The notes below the pieces were generated by a model, which was not told the origin of the DNA, searched no databases, and worked only from the letters and a program-made list of their open reading frames with translations. Below, one piece after another: positions 10,616-22,792 of a DNA stretch of 64,000 nucleotides. Location: positions 35,581,011 through 35,645,010 of the forward strand of contig JABBOT010000001.1 in the NCBI GenBank assembly GCA_016165875.1. The letters are read 5' to 3'. Source of the DNA: Acanthopleura granulata. Taxonomy: Eukaryota; Mollusca; Polyplacophora; Chitonida; Chitonidae. The translations under genes and the position numbers were made by a program. Numbering within the stretch: position 1 is the first letter of the stretch; each line of letters begins with the position of its first letter.

Positions 10616-13600
10616 ATAAATGTTCCATGAGATTGATTCATATATTTCAATTGACAGGTCATGTCTCCTGGTTTATTGTGAGGATAACAATCACGGGTTC
10701 TACATGCATAGGTTAATATGGCTTACACCGTTCAATGAGCATATCTGGAACCATGTCAACTGTGTACAGCACGCCATTCACGGTTAATGTCCTGTTTTCA
10801 CGTTGTAATTCTCGGCTGACAGAACAGAACTGTTCTCGTCCGATTCCCAGCCACAGACAAACATCTGACTGCACGTAGACTCCTCAGACGACTTCTGGTC
10901 TATTTTCATCAGACTTGTCCACAGTTTCGTGGGTCTTAAGTACCTTAAAGACTGATTAGTACAAAAGTCATCAGCGATAGACTCAGAAAGAATGTCTGTA
11001 TAGTGACTTACCGTAAATGTTACTTTATTGAAATCTTTAAAAATGTACACACAGTTTGATAACAGGACTCAGCTGTGGATTGAATTTGTCTGGGCGTAAT
11101 TAGATGGCTCCAGCGGATTAATCAAGGAGAATAACCGAGCGACTAGGGAGACTATAGCTGTCCCTGGTAATGACTGGAAAATGGATCAGCCCAAAACAAA
11201 AACGTTAGAAATTCTACTACATTTGACCTGTGTTAACGTGTCATTTTGTTTCAATGAAGAATTTAAGAACACAAATCTGTCTGCAGACTCATGAGCATTG
11301 CTTTAAATTTCCCGTCAGCAGAATGGTGCTTGAAATTCTCTGCTTTTATTTTAACTTACGGGTACAAATCCACTAAATGTGTAAAATGATTCTCTGTTAA
11401 ATTAAAACTCACCATAGTTTATGGGGTGGATAGTGACCAAGCTGGGGTAGTGGGAAAACTTGACATCGTTGAGGCATGGCTAGGAATGTTTCTGAACTTG
11501 CTGGAAACATGCGCACTCTATGACAACTTGTTCTATATATTATACCCTGCTTCTTTATTAATAAACTTCATGTTAACATATGCTCCTCTAAGAAACCGTT
11601 GCACAAACTGAGATGGAAACCAACGACGTTTAAAGGGGGATTCCAAATGGTGCGTGTTCAGTTTAAAGTCTCTTCTTAGGAGAAATATTTAATCCAGATC
11701 TTCCAAATAGCAGTTGCATATCATTTCTGACCGAAGCAACAAAAAAAAGACAGGTACTGCTCCGATAAGAATCCCAGCCAACCATGTTGATGACGAAGGA
11801 CAAGCCACCCATGTCCATTAGCGTGCATGAAAGAGTGTAGTGATCGTGGGGATGTGGTTACTACTCCATTGATTTGCGTTCAACTTAGGTTTGGCTCAGA
11901 GGTCCATTGGGACACCATTAAGCTGGGTTTAGTTGATTCTCGCTACGATGTATTAATAATGCAAGTTGCTAAGTTTCGGTCTACTTGACCTCAAATGGTT
12001 TGGGAGTTGATGATGTATTGTTTTTCTTAATGGGAAAATTTGTATACACAATATGTGTTATACATTGCTATTAGATTTATGCGGAGTAAAGTCAGCTGTA
12101 TACTCATCTATTAATACACGAACCTTTCACGCCAGTCACTCGAGTAGCTCTCATGTACTCCATGTTGACATGGTTTCCTCCATTAGTTTATACCTAAAGA
12201 ACAACAATGAGCATTCATACAGCATTTTGTATAAAACCAAATGCTAAGCTTTAATCGTGCCAAATGTCATTGTTGGAAGACAGTATTTTCTTCCAACGAT
12301 ATCAAAAACAAAGCAGTTAGCTTCCGAGTTGTCTGTACCTTGTGTGAGCTCAAAGCAACAGAATGCGTCATTCCAACGGTTTTCATAATTCATCAAACTG
12401 TGTGTTGTTTTGTAAGCAAGTGCACGGAGTTGCCGTTCAGACTGTTGAGCTGTAGTTAAGTAACGAGTGATTATCACTGCTGAGGTTGATGACTTGCATG
12501 GCAATGCATCAACGTTGCCCCCATTGATAAACTTATTTGATTGGTGTTTTACGCCGTACTCAAGAATATTTCACTTATAAGACGACGGCCGGCATTATGG
12601 AGGGAGGAAACCGAGAAGAGCCCAGGGGAAACCCACGAGCAAATTGCTGTCAGACCTTCCCACGTACGACTGGAGAATAGACCAGCATGAGCTAGACTTG
12701 AACTCAAAGCGACCGCATTGGTGAGAGGGTTAAGGGTCATTAACAAATGTACAATGAAACAACAGCTACAGAGCAAATATACTAAACACAGTTTAGGGCG
12801 AGTGATTGTCGACGGTTCTTAACGTGATTTAAACTGAATATTACTCAAACGAATACAGGGAATGAATGTACATCCTGCTTGTGCAGATAAAGCATGTCCT
12901 TTAGGGTTGAAAGATGAACATGCTGTGCTTTCTGCTGAAGTATCCTGCAGTTAGAGTATCCCGTCTTTCTCCTAATTACAGTTAGGAGGCGATTGAGCCT
13001 GATGTCCGCCTTTTTCTGGTCGCTTGTCGTGAAGCTACACGAGCACGGCACACGCTATCAAAACATCACAGATCCGTTGTTATCTCCAGATGTATTTACT
13101 TCATAAACAGTTAATGCATTAGTGAACACTGTCTTCCAAGGAGAACTACCGAGGCGACTCAGTGGTTTGCATGTTCGTGGCATGGTGACATAAGTATTCA
13201 ACAGTCATCTCCAATTGTAATGATAATAAAACATGCGCATGTTAAAGTTAACGCTCTCATCATATGATCGCTTTGCTTTCCTGTTTTTATGTCTTACAGT
13301 ATAGCAAGATTATTTTACCCAAAGTTTGCTTTAAGAACACTTGCTTTTATGCAGAACATTAACCGTCTTGGAACTGCGAAAAGTTGCCATTGCCATTGTA
13401 CTAATGGCACTGGCGAACTCCCAAACACGGTACAGGCTATGTTTTGGCAACCTGAGACATTTTCGTTTGCTTAATAATTTACAGGTAAACTTGATATTCT
13501 TATTTTCTTAAGATCTCTTTCTCTGTGGACCATAATTATTGGGACTAAAGCCATCCAAGCACAATAGCTTTGGTAGCTGCATAAAACAACCTTATGTCTC

Positions 13601-13770
13601 TGCTTCCCAGTCTTTCACCCTGTGTTGGGCGTGCGGCCGTTTAAGTGGTAACGGGAGACCAGGCACCATTCCCGATAACCATTCACTTGCAGATGACAGT
13701 TGTATGGACATGGTCCTGGTTTGAACGAGTTTTCTGATCGTCATAAAGCGGCTACGCCGAGACAGAGATC
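10616..13770. other. Intergenic, with a fourth diverged module and one SINE
   Basis: 10795-11130 is a diverged copy of 310-640 (shared: tgacagaacag..tgttctcgtc and tttgtctgggcgtaatta). The rest, apart from the SINE at 12534-12741, shows no convincing exon. A minus-strand open stretch at 13051-12845 has protein-like composition but no support. Confidence 0.5.
12534..12741 (-). mobile_element. SINE, head-truncated
   Basis: Core and tail are recognisable (ggtgttttacgccgtactca and gcattatggagggaggaaac on the plus strand), as is the B-box region. The tRNA-like head is incomplete. Confidence 0.85.
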
Positions 13771-15926
13771 ATGTCCCGTTGCACGACGATGGCCCTGCTT
13801 TTTCTCTTCCTGCTCGCTGTACTTTCTTCACACGTTGGTGAGATTTTAGATTTGGCCATTTGGCGAATCATATCATTCTTATTCCGAAGTTATCTAAATA
13901 ATAGAAGCCGACAGGATTAACTTAAACATTTTTATTATACAACTCTTTTATTTATTATTATCTCGTTTATGCGATTAGTGTTTAACGTCTCATTCTCTAG
14001 AACTTTTCGGTTATATGCCTTTGACGATGACCAGGTTAATGCATGAACAGAAAAGGACTGAAACAGTAAAATTTCCTGATTTAGAGCCGTAACCGAATCG
14101 AAAAGAACTGAAATCGCTCCTGCAACCTCGCTGGTCAGAAGCCAGGAGAAGAATGTTTTATACTACGGCGCCAGTGGATGTTCCAACGATAGGTTTTAAT
14201 ATCTGACCGTTTTAGTGTTTTTTCTCTAACAGATAAGGTCTGGCACTATAGATGACATCGGTCGGCTGACCCCTGTTCACTGTTAAATGAATGAGGTCGA
14301 TCTGCCGAAAACATTGTTACTTGTGACCCCCCCCCCCTCCCCGCGGTCAAAAAAAAAAATTCAACATGACGTACCAAAGACCAAAGGTCTTAAAAAACTA
14401 GTCGGTTTTCAAACAAAATTATCCGGGTGGCCACAACCATAACTGTTACCACGGCAAGCTGACCTAAAACATTTGACCAGCCGTTTGTGGCAGTTGATTT
14501 GAAATTTTGGCCGGACATGAAGACTGTATAGCTCTATTTTTCTGTATACATATAGATATACAGGTGTCTCTCAGGTCTAATGTCAAATTCTGGTAACTAC
14601 AGGTTTAGCCAAAACATGCTTAAAGAACAGCGATATAGGTCCCGAGGAAGGGAACATGTACGAGTGTAACGACCCGGATCTGCCTCGCTGCTGTGTTGAA
14701 GACAACACCTTCACATGTTGTGAATCTGCTATCAAGAAAACCCTGTAAGTTTATAAGTATATATAAAATAATAATACATAACTACAACACATATGATCTT
14801 CCAACTATTCATTTATTTATTTGATTGATGTTTTACGCCGTATTCAAGAACATTTCACTTATAAGATGACAGATGTATGACTAAACTATATAAGGACCAC
14901 ACACCTCCTCATAAATTTATTCATTTGATCAGAGGCTAATCTTGTGTCAAGACGTATGGAACCTCAGTCACCACCCTGTGTCTCTGTGCTTACAGGAGGG
15001 ACCAGCTGACTATCTGGGGCGTGATCATTGTTTTCGTTGTCGCTGTCCTCATCATCACCTTCTGCTTCAGGAAGGACATCTACTGCTTTGAGAGCGACAC
15101 TCTCAAGCAGAGCATCCGGTCTGTCTTTGGTGTTTGCAGGTACGGATTTAGACACCTCACATCAACACTCAATGAGTCGAACAATCCAGAAAAAGTCTGG
15201 AAAATTTTTTCTTGGCGTACAGATGGCCAAGAACTATCGTATTTTCATTTCCAATGATCCTGTGTTAAACGTATCATGGTTGAGACTGATTTGTCCACAA
15301 GCCAAGCTTCATTTGGCCCTGAAATTTGGCAACATTTCAACAAACTCTTTTTATATATTGTAAACAGTCCCATTTTTGAACTACACAGATGAAGAACTTC
15401 ATGAATATCATAGTGATAGTATTTAATTCAAGTGTTGACGACGTCATACAGACATTTTTGTATTCTTTATTCACAAAGTTAAACATACATTTTTTAAAAT
15501 TTTATTCATTTGCATTTATGAATGAGAAAATGTTGGAAATGAATATTTTTCCTCATCAAGTTTTCTTCATTCAATGTGACCTATAACAGTCACATTAGAA
15601 ATAAAAACTTTGACTTTGATAAAAAGACCTGGTTTAAGACTCAAAATAAACAATAATGCTACAAATATTTCCCTTACTCTTCGTATGCCTGTCTCATGTT
15701 TGCGGACAGTTTTGTGGTTGATCTCTGCGTTGGTTTGCCGTTGGCTTTACAAATGTTCATTTTTTTCAGATGGCGGAAGTATAAGACAAGTCCAAAAGAA
15801 GACAAAGAGAAGCTGATTTATGGACAGTTTAACGGCATAGCGAATCTGGGTGAACCTGACGCCGATGAGTACGTGAAGAATTATCTCATTTCGGAAACAT
15901 ATGGGTATTACTATGCACGAAAGTAA
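13771..15926 (+). CDS. Small Cys-rich single-pass membrane protein, 4 exons
   Basis: Exons are 13771-13837, 14603-14744, 14996-15139 and 15770-15926, all with GT-AG junctions and phases 1, 2, 2. They join into 169 codons plus TAA. Residues 1-22 form a signal peptide (LLFLFLLAVLSS). The ectodomain (23-73) has six cysteines as C28, C44, C52-C53 and C61-C62, directly before a membrane helix at about 76-94 (IWGVIIVFVVAVLIITFCF). The cytosolic tail is about 75 residues, rich in Lys, Glu and Tyr, and ends GYYYARK. The two Cys pairs next to the membrane recall Shisa- and VOPP1-like adaptors, but the match is only in pattern. No function is assigned. A possible AATAAA signal lies at 16335-16340. No TATA box was found. 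Confidence 0.72.
14808..14873 (-). mobile_element. SINE tail fragment in intron 2
   Basis: Only the (AAATA)n tail and the adjoining 45 bp of core (gatgttttacgccgtattca on the plus strand) remain. It lies in the second intron of the membrane-protein gene. Confidence 0.8.
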
Positions 15927-16724
15927 AGCGCAGTACGCCGTATGGGTCGAGTGTTGGTGAGCAGTTGGATGACTGTATAACAGACATTCGGCTTTTCCGT
16001 TTTCTTTATCAGTTATTTCTTTGATCATTTTTGGTTAAATGGTTGGAACTCGTGGGTCATTTTTAAAAAAGTATTAAGAAATATACTAAGCATTAGTCTT
16101 AGTCTGGACTCTACAGTTTCCATTTGTTATGAAACAAATACTTTGAGACCTTTCAAGTCAGGTGTCAACATTTAATGGAGGTTTATAACTGAATTTGAGT
16201 GGTGACAATACAACTGCCCATTGTAATCACACAGATACTAAGCTCTAGGCCGAGCTTAGCTTTGATACACTTGATTACAAGAAGGGAAAGTTATACCTGA
16301 ATGCGGTCACTTCATTGGTTATATTGATAAAAAAAATAAAAATATACTTATCCCGTTGGTGTGTAACATAGTACTCAAGAATTTATACTAAAGCCGTTAG
16401 CTTTATGGATGGTGCCGGAGTAACACAATTATAATCTTGTCTTGTATTCGACTGTAACAGGTGGTGAAATTTGTGCAAACTAATTCCAGGAGGACTGAGT
16501 CAATTCCCAATTTTTCAGATTTAAAGAAGGGTTTAACTTTTTTCTGTCATGTTAATACTTGTTCAAAGGATTGTTCAGTATGACGTAATACCCGAAGCAT
16601 ACATGCATACATACACACTTACTGTTCAAAGTGTCTCAAAGTAACTTCAAATATGTTTTCTACTTGTTTCACCTAAATAATAAGTTCTGGTGCATACGAC
16701 TGTGATAAGATTTTAACCCCGGCG

Positions 16725-16925
16725 TGAGGGCCTCCGTGCCCGAGGTTTTTAGCGTTAGCCCAGCTCAGGGACTCAGGTGTCTCTGCTCAATGCACTCCAG
16801 CTCAAGCTGGCTTCCGCTGTGTGGGAAGGTCTGTAAGCAACCTGCGGATGGTCGTAGGTTTCCCCGAGGCTCTGCCCGGTTTCCTGCCACCATAATGCTG
16901 GACGCCGTCTTACAAGTGAAATAGT
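16725..16925 (+). mobile_element. SINE, both ends degraded
   Basis: The core reads ctggcttccgctgtgtggga then aacctgcggatggtcgtagg then gctctgcccggtttcctgcc. The head is poorly preserved and the tail is missing. Confidence 0.8.
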
Positions 16926-18390
16926 CATTAAAACTTTTATCACTATTGTTGATTTAAAAAAAAATAAAATGAGACGATTTATGGATAGATTTTGAAACTT
17001 ATTTTGAATTGAGCATAAGGCACCGTGTTTGGTGGAGTAACTATTAACATAAATAATGTCATTAAACTTCAAGTAGTGAAGACTATGTTAACTATTTCTT
17101 CGTCCATTCCAAATTTCTAGAATGGCATACCCTTTGTCATCAGCTTTACATATTAGCACCAAGATTCTTGGTTTTATTGGTTGTATCGAAACATATATGT
17201 GTATATATTTCTGTAACGCATAACATCTTGTCTCTTGGTATTTATTTCGTGTTCACGGTGTATATTGATTATTGTGCACACTGTACCACACCTGTGTCTA
17301 AGTTTATATGGATGGCCGCCGCCAGACAGGTTTAATGTTTTTAATGTATCTTATATCTTAGCAACCTATCAATTGTCAGGGGTTTTTTTTCTGAACGCGT
17401 TTCATTTATATGTAGCATCCAAGACTGCTTGAAACATATGTATTCTAAATGTATACTCATGTAGATTTTGTTCTTTGTTCTATAGATCTTGGCTGTGGTG
17501 CATTAATATATTGCGACAGTGGTGTTATTTCTCATCATTTCTTATGCAAGTTTCCACTGAGTGTGGGAGGGTGTTTATATTCTGACTAACACTGACGCCA
17601 CACGTATCCCCTGTACCATTTCGTCGGGTAGTAAAAGAATGTATGTTTTGACTAACCCTGGAGCCATGCGTATTCTCTCTACCCTGTACAATGACCAACT
17701 CCCAACGCGTTTAATTGCTGATTAAACTTCAAATAAGCCTGTGCAATAAATATACACATATATTTAAGAATTAAACATAAGTGTCTAAACATGTACATGT
17801 ATATAGGCCTATACCATAACGCTATAATGTTTATTATGTGATGCATACAAATGTTTATAAGTTAAACATCGAAATTTACAGTGTACCTTTTTCGAGAGGT
17901 GATAAATGGGGGTATTTGCTATATTTTGCTATGAATGAAGTTACATGTTTTTCCTTATTCCATTTTCATGGGAGTTAAAAAGAGTGCATTTTTATTTTCC
18001 GATTAATGATGATGCCACATGTATTCCTGATACCGTGTTATTGGGTGTAACTTTTTCCGTAGAATTATAAACGAGTGGGTTGTTTAGCTTTCTGAATACT
18101 GGTGGCCTCGTGGAAACATTTATAAGACTCCCTGTCTTTTAAAACTTTTCCCCGAAGGGCTTTAATCAGTAGGTAACAAGTTCTACTGTTTGCTTCTTTC
18201 TTTGCTTTGTCTGTTGTCTTTCTTTTCTGTGGTTTATATAACTTCTGATAATGAATACATAGGATGGTGGAGGAGAGAAATAGAAGGTTCATCCTCACAA
18301 GCAATCTGGAGCAACGTTTATTCAGCTAAGGTCACATTCATCAATCCCCTTAAAAATATCGCTTGGGTAACTTTTCAGCTGGACATCATC

Positions 18391-18617
18391 TCTTTATTTA
18401 TTTATTTGGTTGCCCTGTGCAAGAATATTTCATTACACGGCGACGTCCACCACTATAGCGGGGGGGGGGGGATAAGGCAGAGCACGGGGGGTAACCCATG
18501 ACAATCATCAGGTTGCGAACGGGGAGGAAGCCAGCATAAGCTGGGACTGATCTCACAGCGACCGCATTGGTGAGAGTCCACTGGGTTATTGTGCTACACA
18601 AACACGCTAACCACTTC
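18391..18617 (-). mobile_element. SINE, near full length, diverged
   Basis: The tail (tttatttatttattt on the plus strand) and the B-box end (cacagcgaccgcattggtga) are clear. The middle is diverged and contains a run of G at about 18460-18470. Confidence 0.8.
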
Positions 18618-19062
18618 TGTCACGAAAGTCAGAGTCTGTTTAGTTTACAAGTGGGTCGATTGTGCAAAGAATGCCCTAGATGGTTTATTACAACACTTTG
18701 TCCTCGTGGGACTGGTTACCCTATGCAAAGAAGGGGTGCGGGAGTGGACCTTGAATACTAGAAGTCTGTCTCACGGAGCCATGGTACCAGTGGTGATCTA
18801 CACTCGTACCAGTATATATCAGCCTCTATGATGCCTATACACCAGAACAGAACAACATGAAATTTCCGGTGTGTCTAGGAAAGAAAATTCTACCCAAAAA
18901 GAAACAAAAAAAGGCTGGAATGTAACTCGCGTTGTGATAACAATTAAAGATATTCCAAAGGTCTTTCACAGACTAAACGCAGATGAATCGCGGTTGAAGT
19001 AGATAATAGGATATTAGTTTTGTACTCGTTACGAGAGAAACCTGGAAATAACATCAAAAGCA

Positions 19063-20097
19063 TTAGGGCCGGTAGTATCTATGAGAAGAAGGTGGACATC
19101 CGAATAAACCGCTGTACCTCTCAATGGAAGTTTTTCTCGGTGGAAGGCTGTCCAAAAACATTTTCATTCTTTGGTCGAAATTATCTCCCTTAATTGTTGG
19201 AATCCTCTTTGATTTCAGTACAGCCTTATTGTCAGCCGTCGAAACTCCCTCTCCTCGACCTAGTGAAGAATGGAATGGGATCACTGGAATGACAGAGACT
19301 GGTCTCTTGGATACAAATGTCAAAGTGCCACCACAATGTGGCGCTGATTTCAAGTGACGATTTCGACCATAAGATGACGTCTTGCCAGTCTTATTACGTT
19401 TCAGGCATCTCACAGCTTTTGGTCTGAAATTCATAGGAATGATGGCACGTCATACCAAATCCATGTCATTTACTGCAACAATACACATTATATTAATGCA
19501 ATTATTGTAGTTTCATTACACACTTGTAGTATCATTCCGAATCACAGTCCAAACATTTGGCCTACGCGGTACAATGCCTACCTATCAAATCAACAAACTT
19601 TCGGCAGGAAAGATTCCCCATTAGCTAAATAGCACACCGCAATGAATTGATCTTCTACAGATATGAGGTCGGTAAGTAAAGTAAGTGTCAAATCCAGCTT
19701 GGCTCAAGGTCATGACACACCATCCTGGCCTAAGGAACATTTATGCAAAGTATAAGCTGCTACAAAGTTGTCGTTAAAATGCTATGTTCCGGACAAGGCG
19801 CTGCGGACAGACGCACAGACAGACAGACAGACGGACGGACGGAAACCAGCGCATTTAAGAATTATATGTACAATTACATGTATGTAACACTTACTCAGTG
19901 TCTAGTATGCTGTCAAAGCGACTCTGGCGGATGTGGTCTAAGAGAGAGACGGTGTCCTGTCTGTCCCTCTCCCGGGAAAACGACATCCACCGGCGCTCCT
20001 TCTCCAGCAGTGACAGCTTCTGAGCCAGGCGGAGCTCCGCTAGGTTGTTTTGGGCAGTAAGCCTTTTGGTGGCAGCAGACGAGGACAGCGTGTACAT
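19063..20097 (-). CDS. Unknown basic helical protein, 2 exons
   Basis: Exon 1 is 20097-19895 and exon 2 is 19423-19063, joined by a phase-2 intron (donor CTGA|GTAAGT, acceptor AATTTCAG|A). The joint frame gives 187 residues and TAA. The start is the first ATG after an in-frame stop. Residues about 12-65 are rich in Leu, Arg, Glu and Lys with heptad-like spacing (NLAELRLAQKLSLLEKERRW), suggesting an amphipathic helix or coiled coil. The second exon is basic and Ser/Pro-rich, ending in a conserved-looking DNFDQRMKMFLDSLPPRK. There is no signal peptide, membrane segment or known domain. I do not recognise the family. The in-frame junction across a 471-nt intron and the amino-acid composition favour a real gene. 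An additional 5' exon cannot be excluded. Confidence 0.6.
19809..19845 (+). repeat. Tetranucleotide microsatellite
   Basis: (CAGA)n changing to (CGGA)n, about 35 bp, in the intron of the minus-strand gene. Confidence 0.85.
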
Positions 20098-21059
20098 CCT
20101 CACTGACGGATGAGAGACGCCTCAACTGAGCATATCTGCCTATCCACCGATCCGAAAGGACCACTCCAGCCGATGCTAACTAATCATTCGGTTTTAGCAA
20201 AATAACAGTAAAAAAAATTGCTTTATGTGATGTCTATCATAAACCTCGATGTTTGTTCTCCTGTCAAAAATGTACTTAATCAGAACAGTCCGTTAAAGTT
20301 CATGATATTGACTAGCGTTGTATGGGCAAGGCTAAATAGCGTGAAAGTACGCCTTTAGACTGACAATGCGGACTGAACTCGTTATTACATGATCTGGCTG
20401 ATATCGATTACACCCCCGTGACCCCGGCCACACCCCGACCCATCCCAGTGACAGCCTGTCATCCATTCATCTGCCAAACTCTCGTTGTCCTTGGACAGGT
20501 ATAGTTGTGTTCAGAACTTCGTTTGGCATATAGGGATCAATCGGAACTGTCACTGCAACAAACAAGTGTCCTCGAAAGGTAGTGTAAATGGAGCGCTAAT
20601 TGGTATGACATAGCTCGACTTTCACTTAATATAAAAGATTTTATAAAAGATAAATATATACCAGAAAAGTACCTCGAGAGCAATTAACGATGCAGATCGA
20701 AAACGCCTGTAGTCTAGAGGGAAGTGTAAATAACACACCGACTCCAATATCTACTACATATATTTATATACTGACTAGAGTATTAAACAAGTTAACCAGA
20801 AAAAAAATCATATTTAGCCTTATAGATAATCATCTTACAAGTAAGCGTGTCGCAAATCATTACGGTTCCTTTGTGAAAGTCAGTGTGACAAGGCAGAAGA
20901 TCACGTGTAGATATCTAGAGAAAAAGAAAAACTATTGAATCAAAGCTCTGTTACAAAGATACAAAGCAAAAACTGAGGTGAGTTAATTTTCGTACTTTCG
21001 GTTCAGTGAACTCATCATTCTTTCCCCATTTTGTATCAGTTATAGCCACTACTTGGCTT

Positions 21060-21237
21060 CGATGTTGTCGCTGTGAGTTCAAGTGGAGCTCATGCTGGCT
21101 TCCACTCCGGCCACGCGTGATGAGGTTTGTGGGGTTTCTTCGGGTTCAGCACGGTTCCTAACCATAATCGTGGCCGTCGTCCATCTTGTAAGTAAAATAT
21201 TCTTGAGCATGGCATAAAACACGTAGCCAGTGAATAA
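21060..21237 (+). mobile_element. SINE, head-truncated
   Basis: Begins near the B box (gctgtgagttcaagtggagc), continues through a diverged core and ends with tattcttgagcatggcataa and an AATAAA-like tail. Confidence 0.8.
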
Positions 21238-22721
21238 ACAACCACCAATTCATTAACTTTGATTGTGATCCGGATCCGTATCTGAAACCAGGAATGTGCC
21301 GACTGAGCGGGATCCGACACAAATGCAGAATAACGTCCTTTTGACTGAGAAACGGGATTTGTGCATAAGTCTGTGATAGAGGCCTGCACTATGGCTGTGT
21401 CTTCTATTCTGATTATTTATTATATTGGTGTTAGTGTGGTGTACTCCCTTATATATTTCCCACCTGGGTGTTTTTACAGTCTCTGAAACCTGGCAGCACA
21501 TGGAGAATCCCCCAATTGGGTATTTGAATCACATCCTCATTAAAAGAAAAGAGAACAATAGACCTGATGTATATATATATCGATAAAGAGCCCCATTCAT
21601 AGCTCAAGAAACGCCACTTTTATTTTTGTGATGTAGGATATCGTGGTTGAATGTAAGCAAAAACGCCCGCGTATAGGGAAAATCGAACGGGCCGCCATGC
21701 TCTCAATTTTAACCAATCACTGGGGAGATATTTCTATCACTCGAGAAGGCAACTGTTTCCGTTGCGACGTCATTTGTTCCTCGTGCACCATTTTGCCATG
21801 TATAGAAGTAGAATTAAGTCAGGCGTTTTCCTTCTGATTACGAGACAATTCTGATATACTTTGACGCCCTTTTCAACGAGAAAGTGGTATACTGGAATAC
21901 ATCTGGGCTTTTTTACCCAAGCTCACAATCAAGAGGCCACAATGCTTGGCCTTCGGCTGTGATAATAAAGGGGACAGTACTTCGCACACAAAGGAGTGTC
22001 GCGACTCTTATACTGAAGAGCGTAGTGTGTACGCATGACGCGTCATGACGCGTCCCGTTTCTCTAAAATGGCTTATCCTATGGTCTCATAAGAATTTCAG
22101 ATTAAAAGGTGAATTATAGAGTTACCAAGCAAGAGATAAAAAATGCCTACTCCCGCTTAGGTCTGAATGGACCACTCTTTAAAACAACTTGGTTATACTT
22201 TTCGTTGTACTATAAATATATCATCAAAGGGTCTACTACAAGGAGACACCGTCGGGATGTGACTTAAATACTGATGAAAGCGGTCTTAAAGCCCAATGAA
22301 ACAAACTATTCAAAGCGAGGCTAACACGCTTTGGAGTTCAACGTATAAGCCGATTGTCCCAGCACTCGTCGACGCGATGACAGTGAATTGTAACGGGACA
22401 GTTTTGCCTTTGTTTATTTTTGGTGTACCGATCCATTTAGGTAATAATTATATTACAAGTAAAACTGATGATACACGTACACAATTGAAAAACACATTTC
22501 CAAGTGTTGTAGCGAAAAGTCCGGGTTATACATCCAAGATACAAAAGCAATATTTACATCAATATCAAAGCAAACTCTGTACAATTCAGAAAACAAAAAC
22601 AAACAAAAAAACTTGATAATAATAAATATGCAAATCAGTACCTATATATTCAACGATAACTTTGTCAGAAAAACCACATAATGGCAATATACACACACTA
22701 TATTTATTTACTATTTTAAAC

Positions 22722-22792
22722 CGCCAGCGTTGTGGTACCAGGAAACTGGACAGACACTGGGAGAACTCACGACCATACACAGGTTGCACATT
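22722..22792 (-). mobile_element. SINE core fragment, degenerate
   Basis: On the plus strand, gccagcgttgtggtaccagg, aaactggacagacactggga and ctcacgaccatacacaggtt match the core of better copies. Head and tail are absent. Confidence 0.55.

Larger units (their letters stand above)
15927..19062. other. Intergenic, two SINEs and a degenerate short repeat
   Basis: Holds the 3' flank of the membrane-protein gene, SINEs at 16725-16925 and 18391-18617, and three degenerate copies of a motif like gactaacactgacgccacac ... gtat (about 17578-17625, 17646-17690, 17996-18040). No exon was recognised. Confidence 0.45.

Noticed and set aside
12845..13051. Minus-strand stretch with protein-like composition (basic, helical)
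   Set aside because: No in-frame partner exon, no homology recognised; could be a gene relic but cannot be supported.
16216..16273. Small hairpin (tgtaatca ... taagctc / gagctta ... tgattaca), possible microRNA precursor
   Set aside because: The middle of the stem pairs poorly and the arms differ in length by four bases.
22296..22616. Plus-strand open frame of 106 codons
   Set aside because: Ends in a Lys/Thr/Asn-rich low-complexity run; no domain or splice signals with supporting exons.
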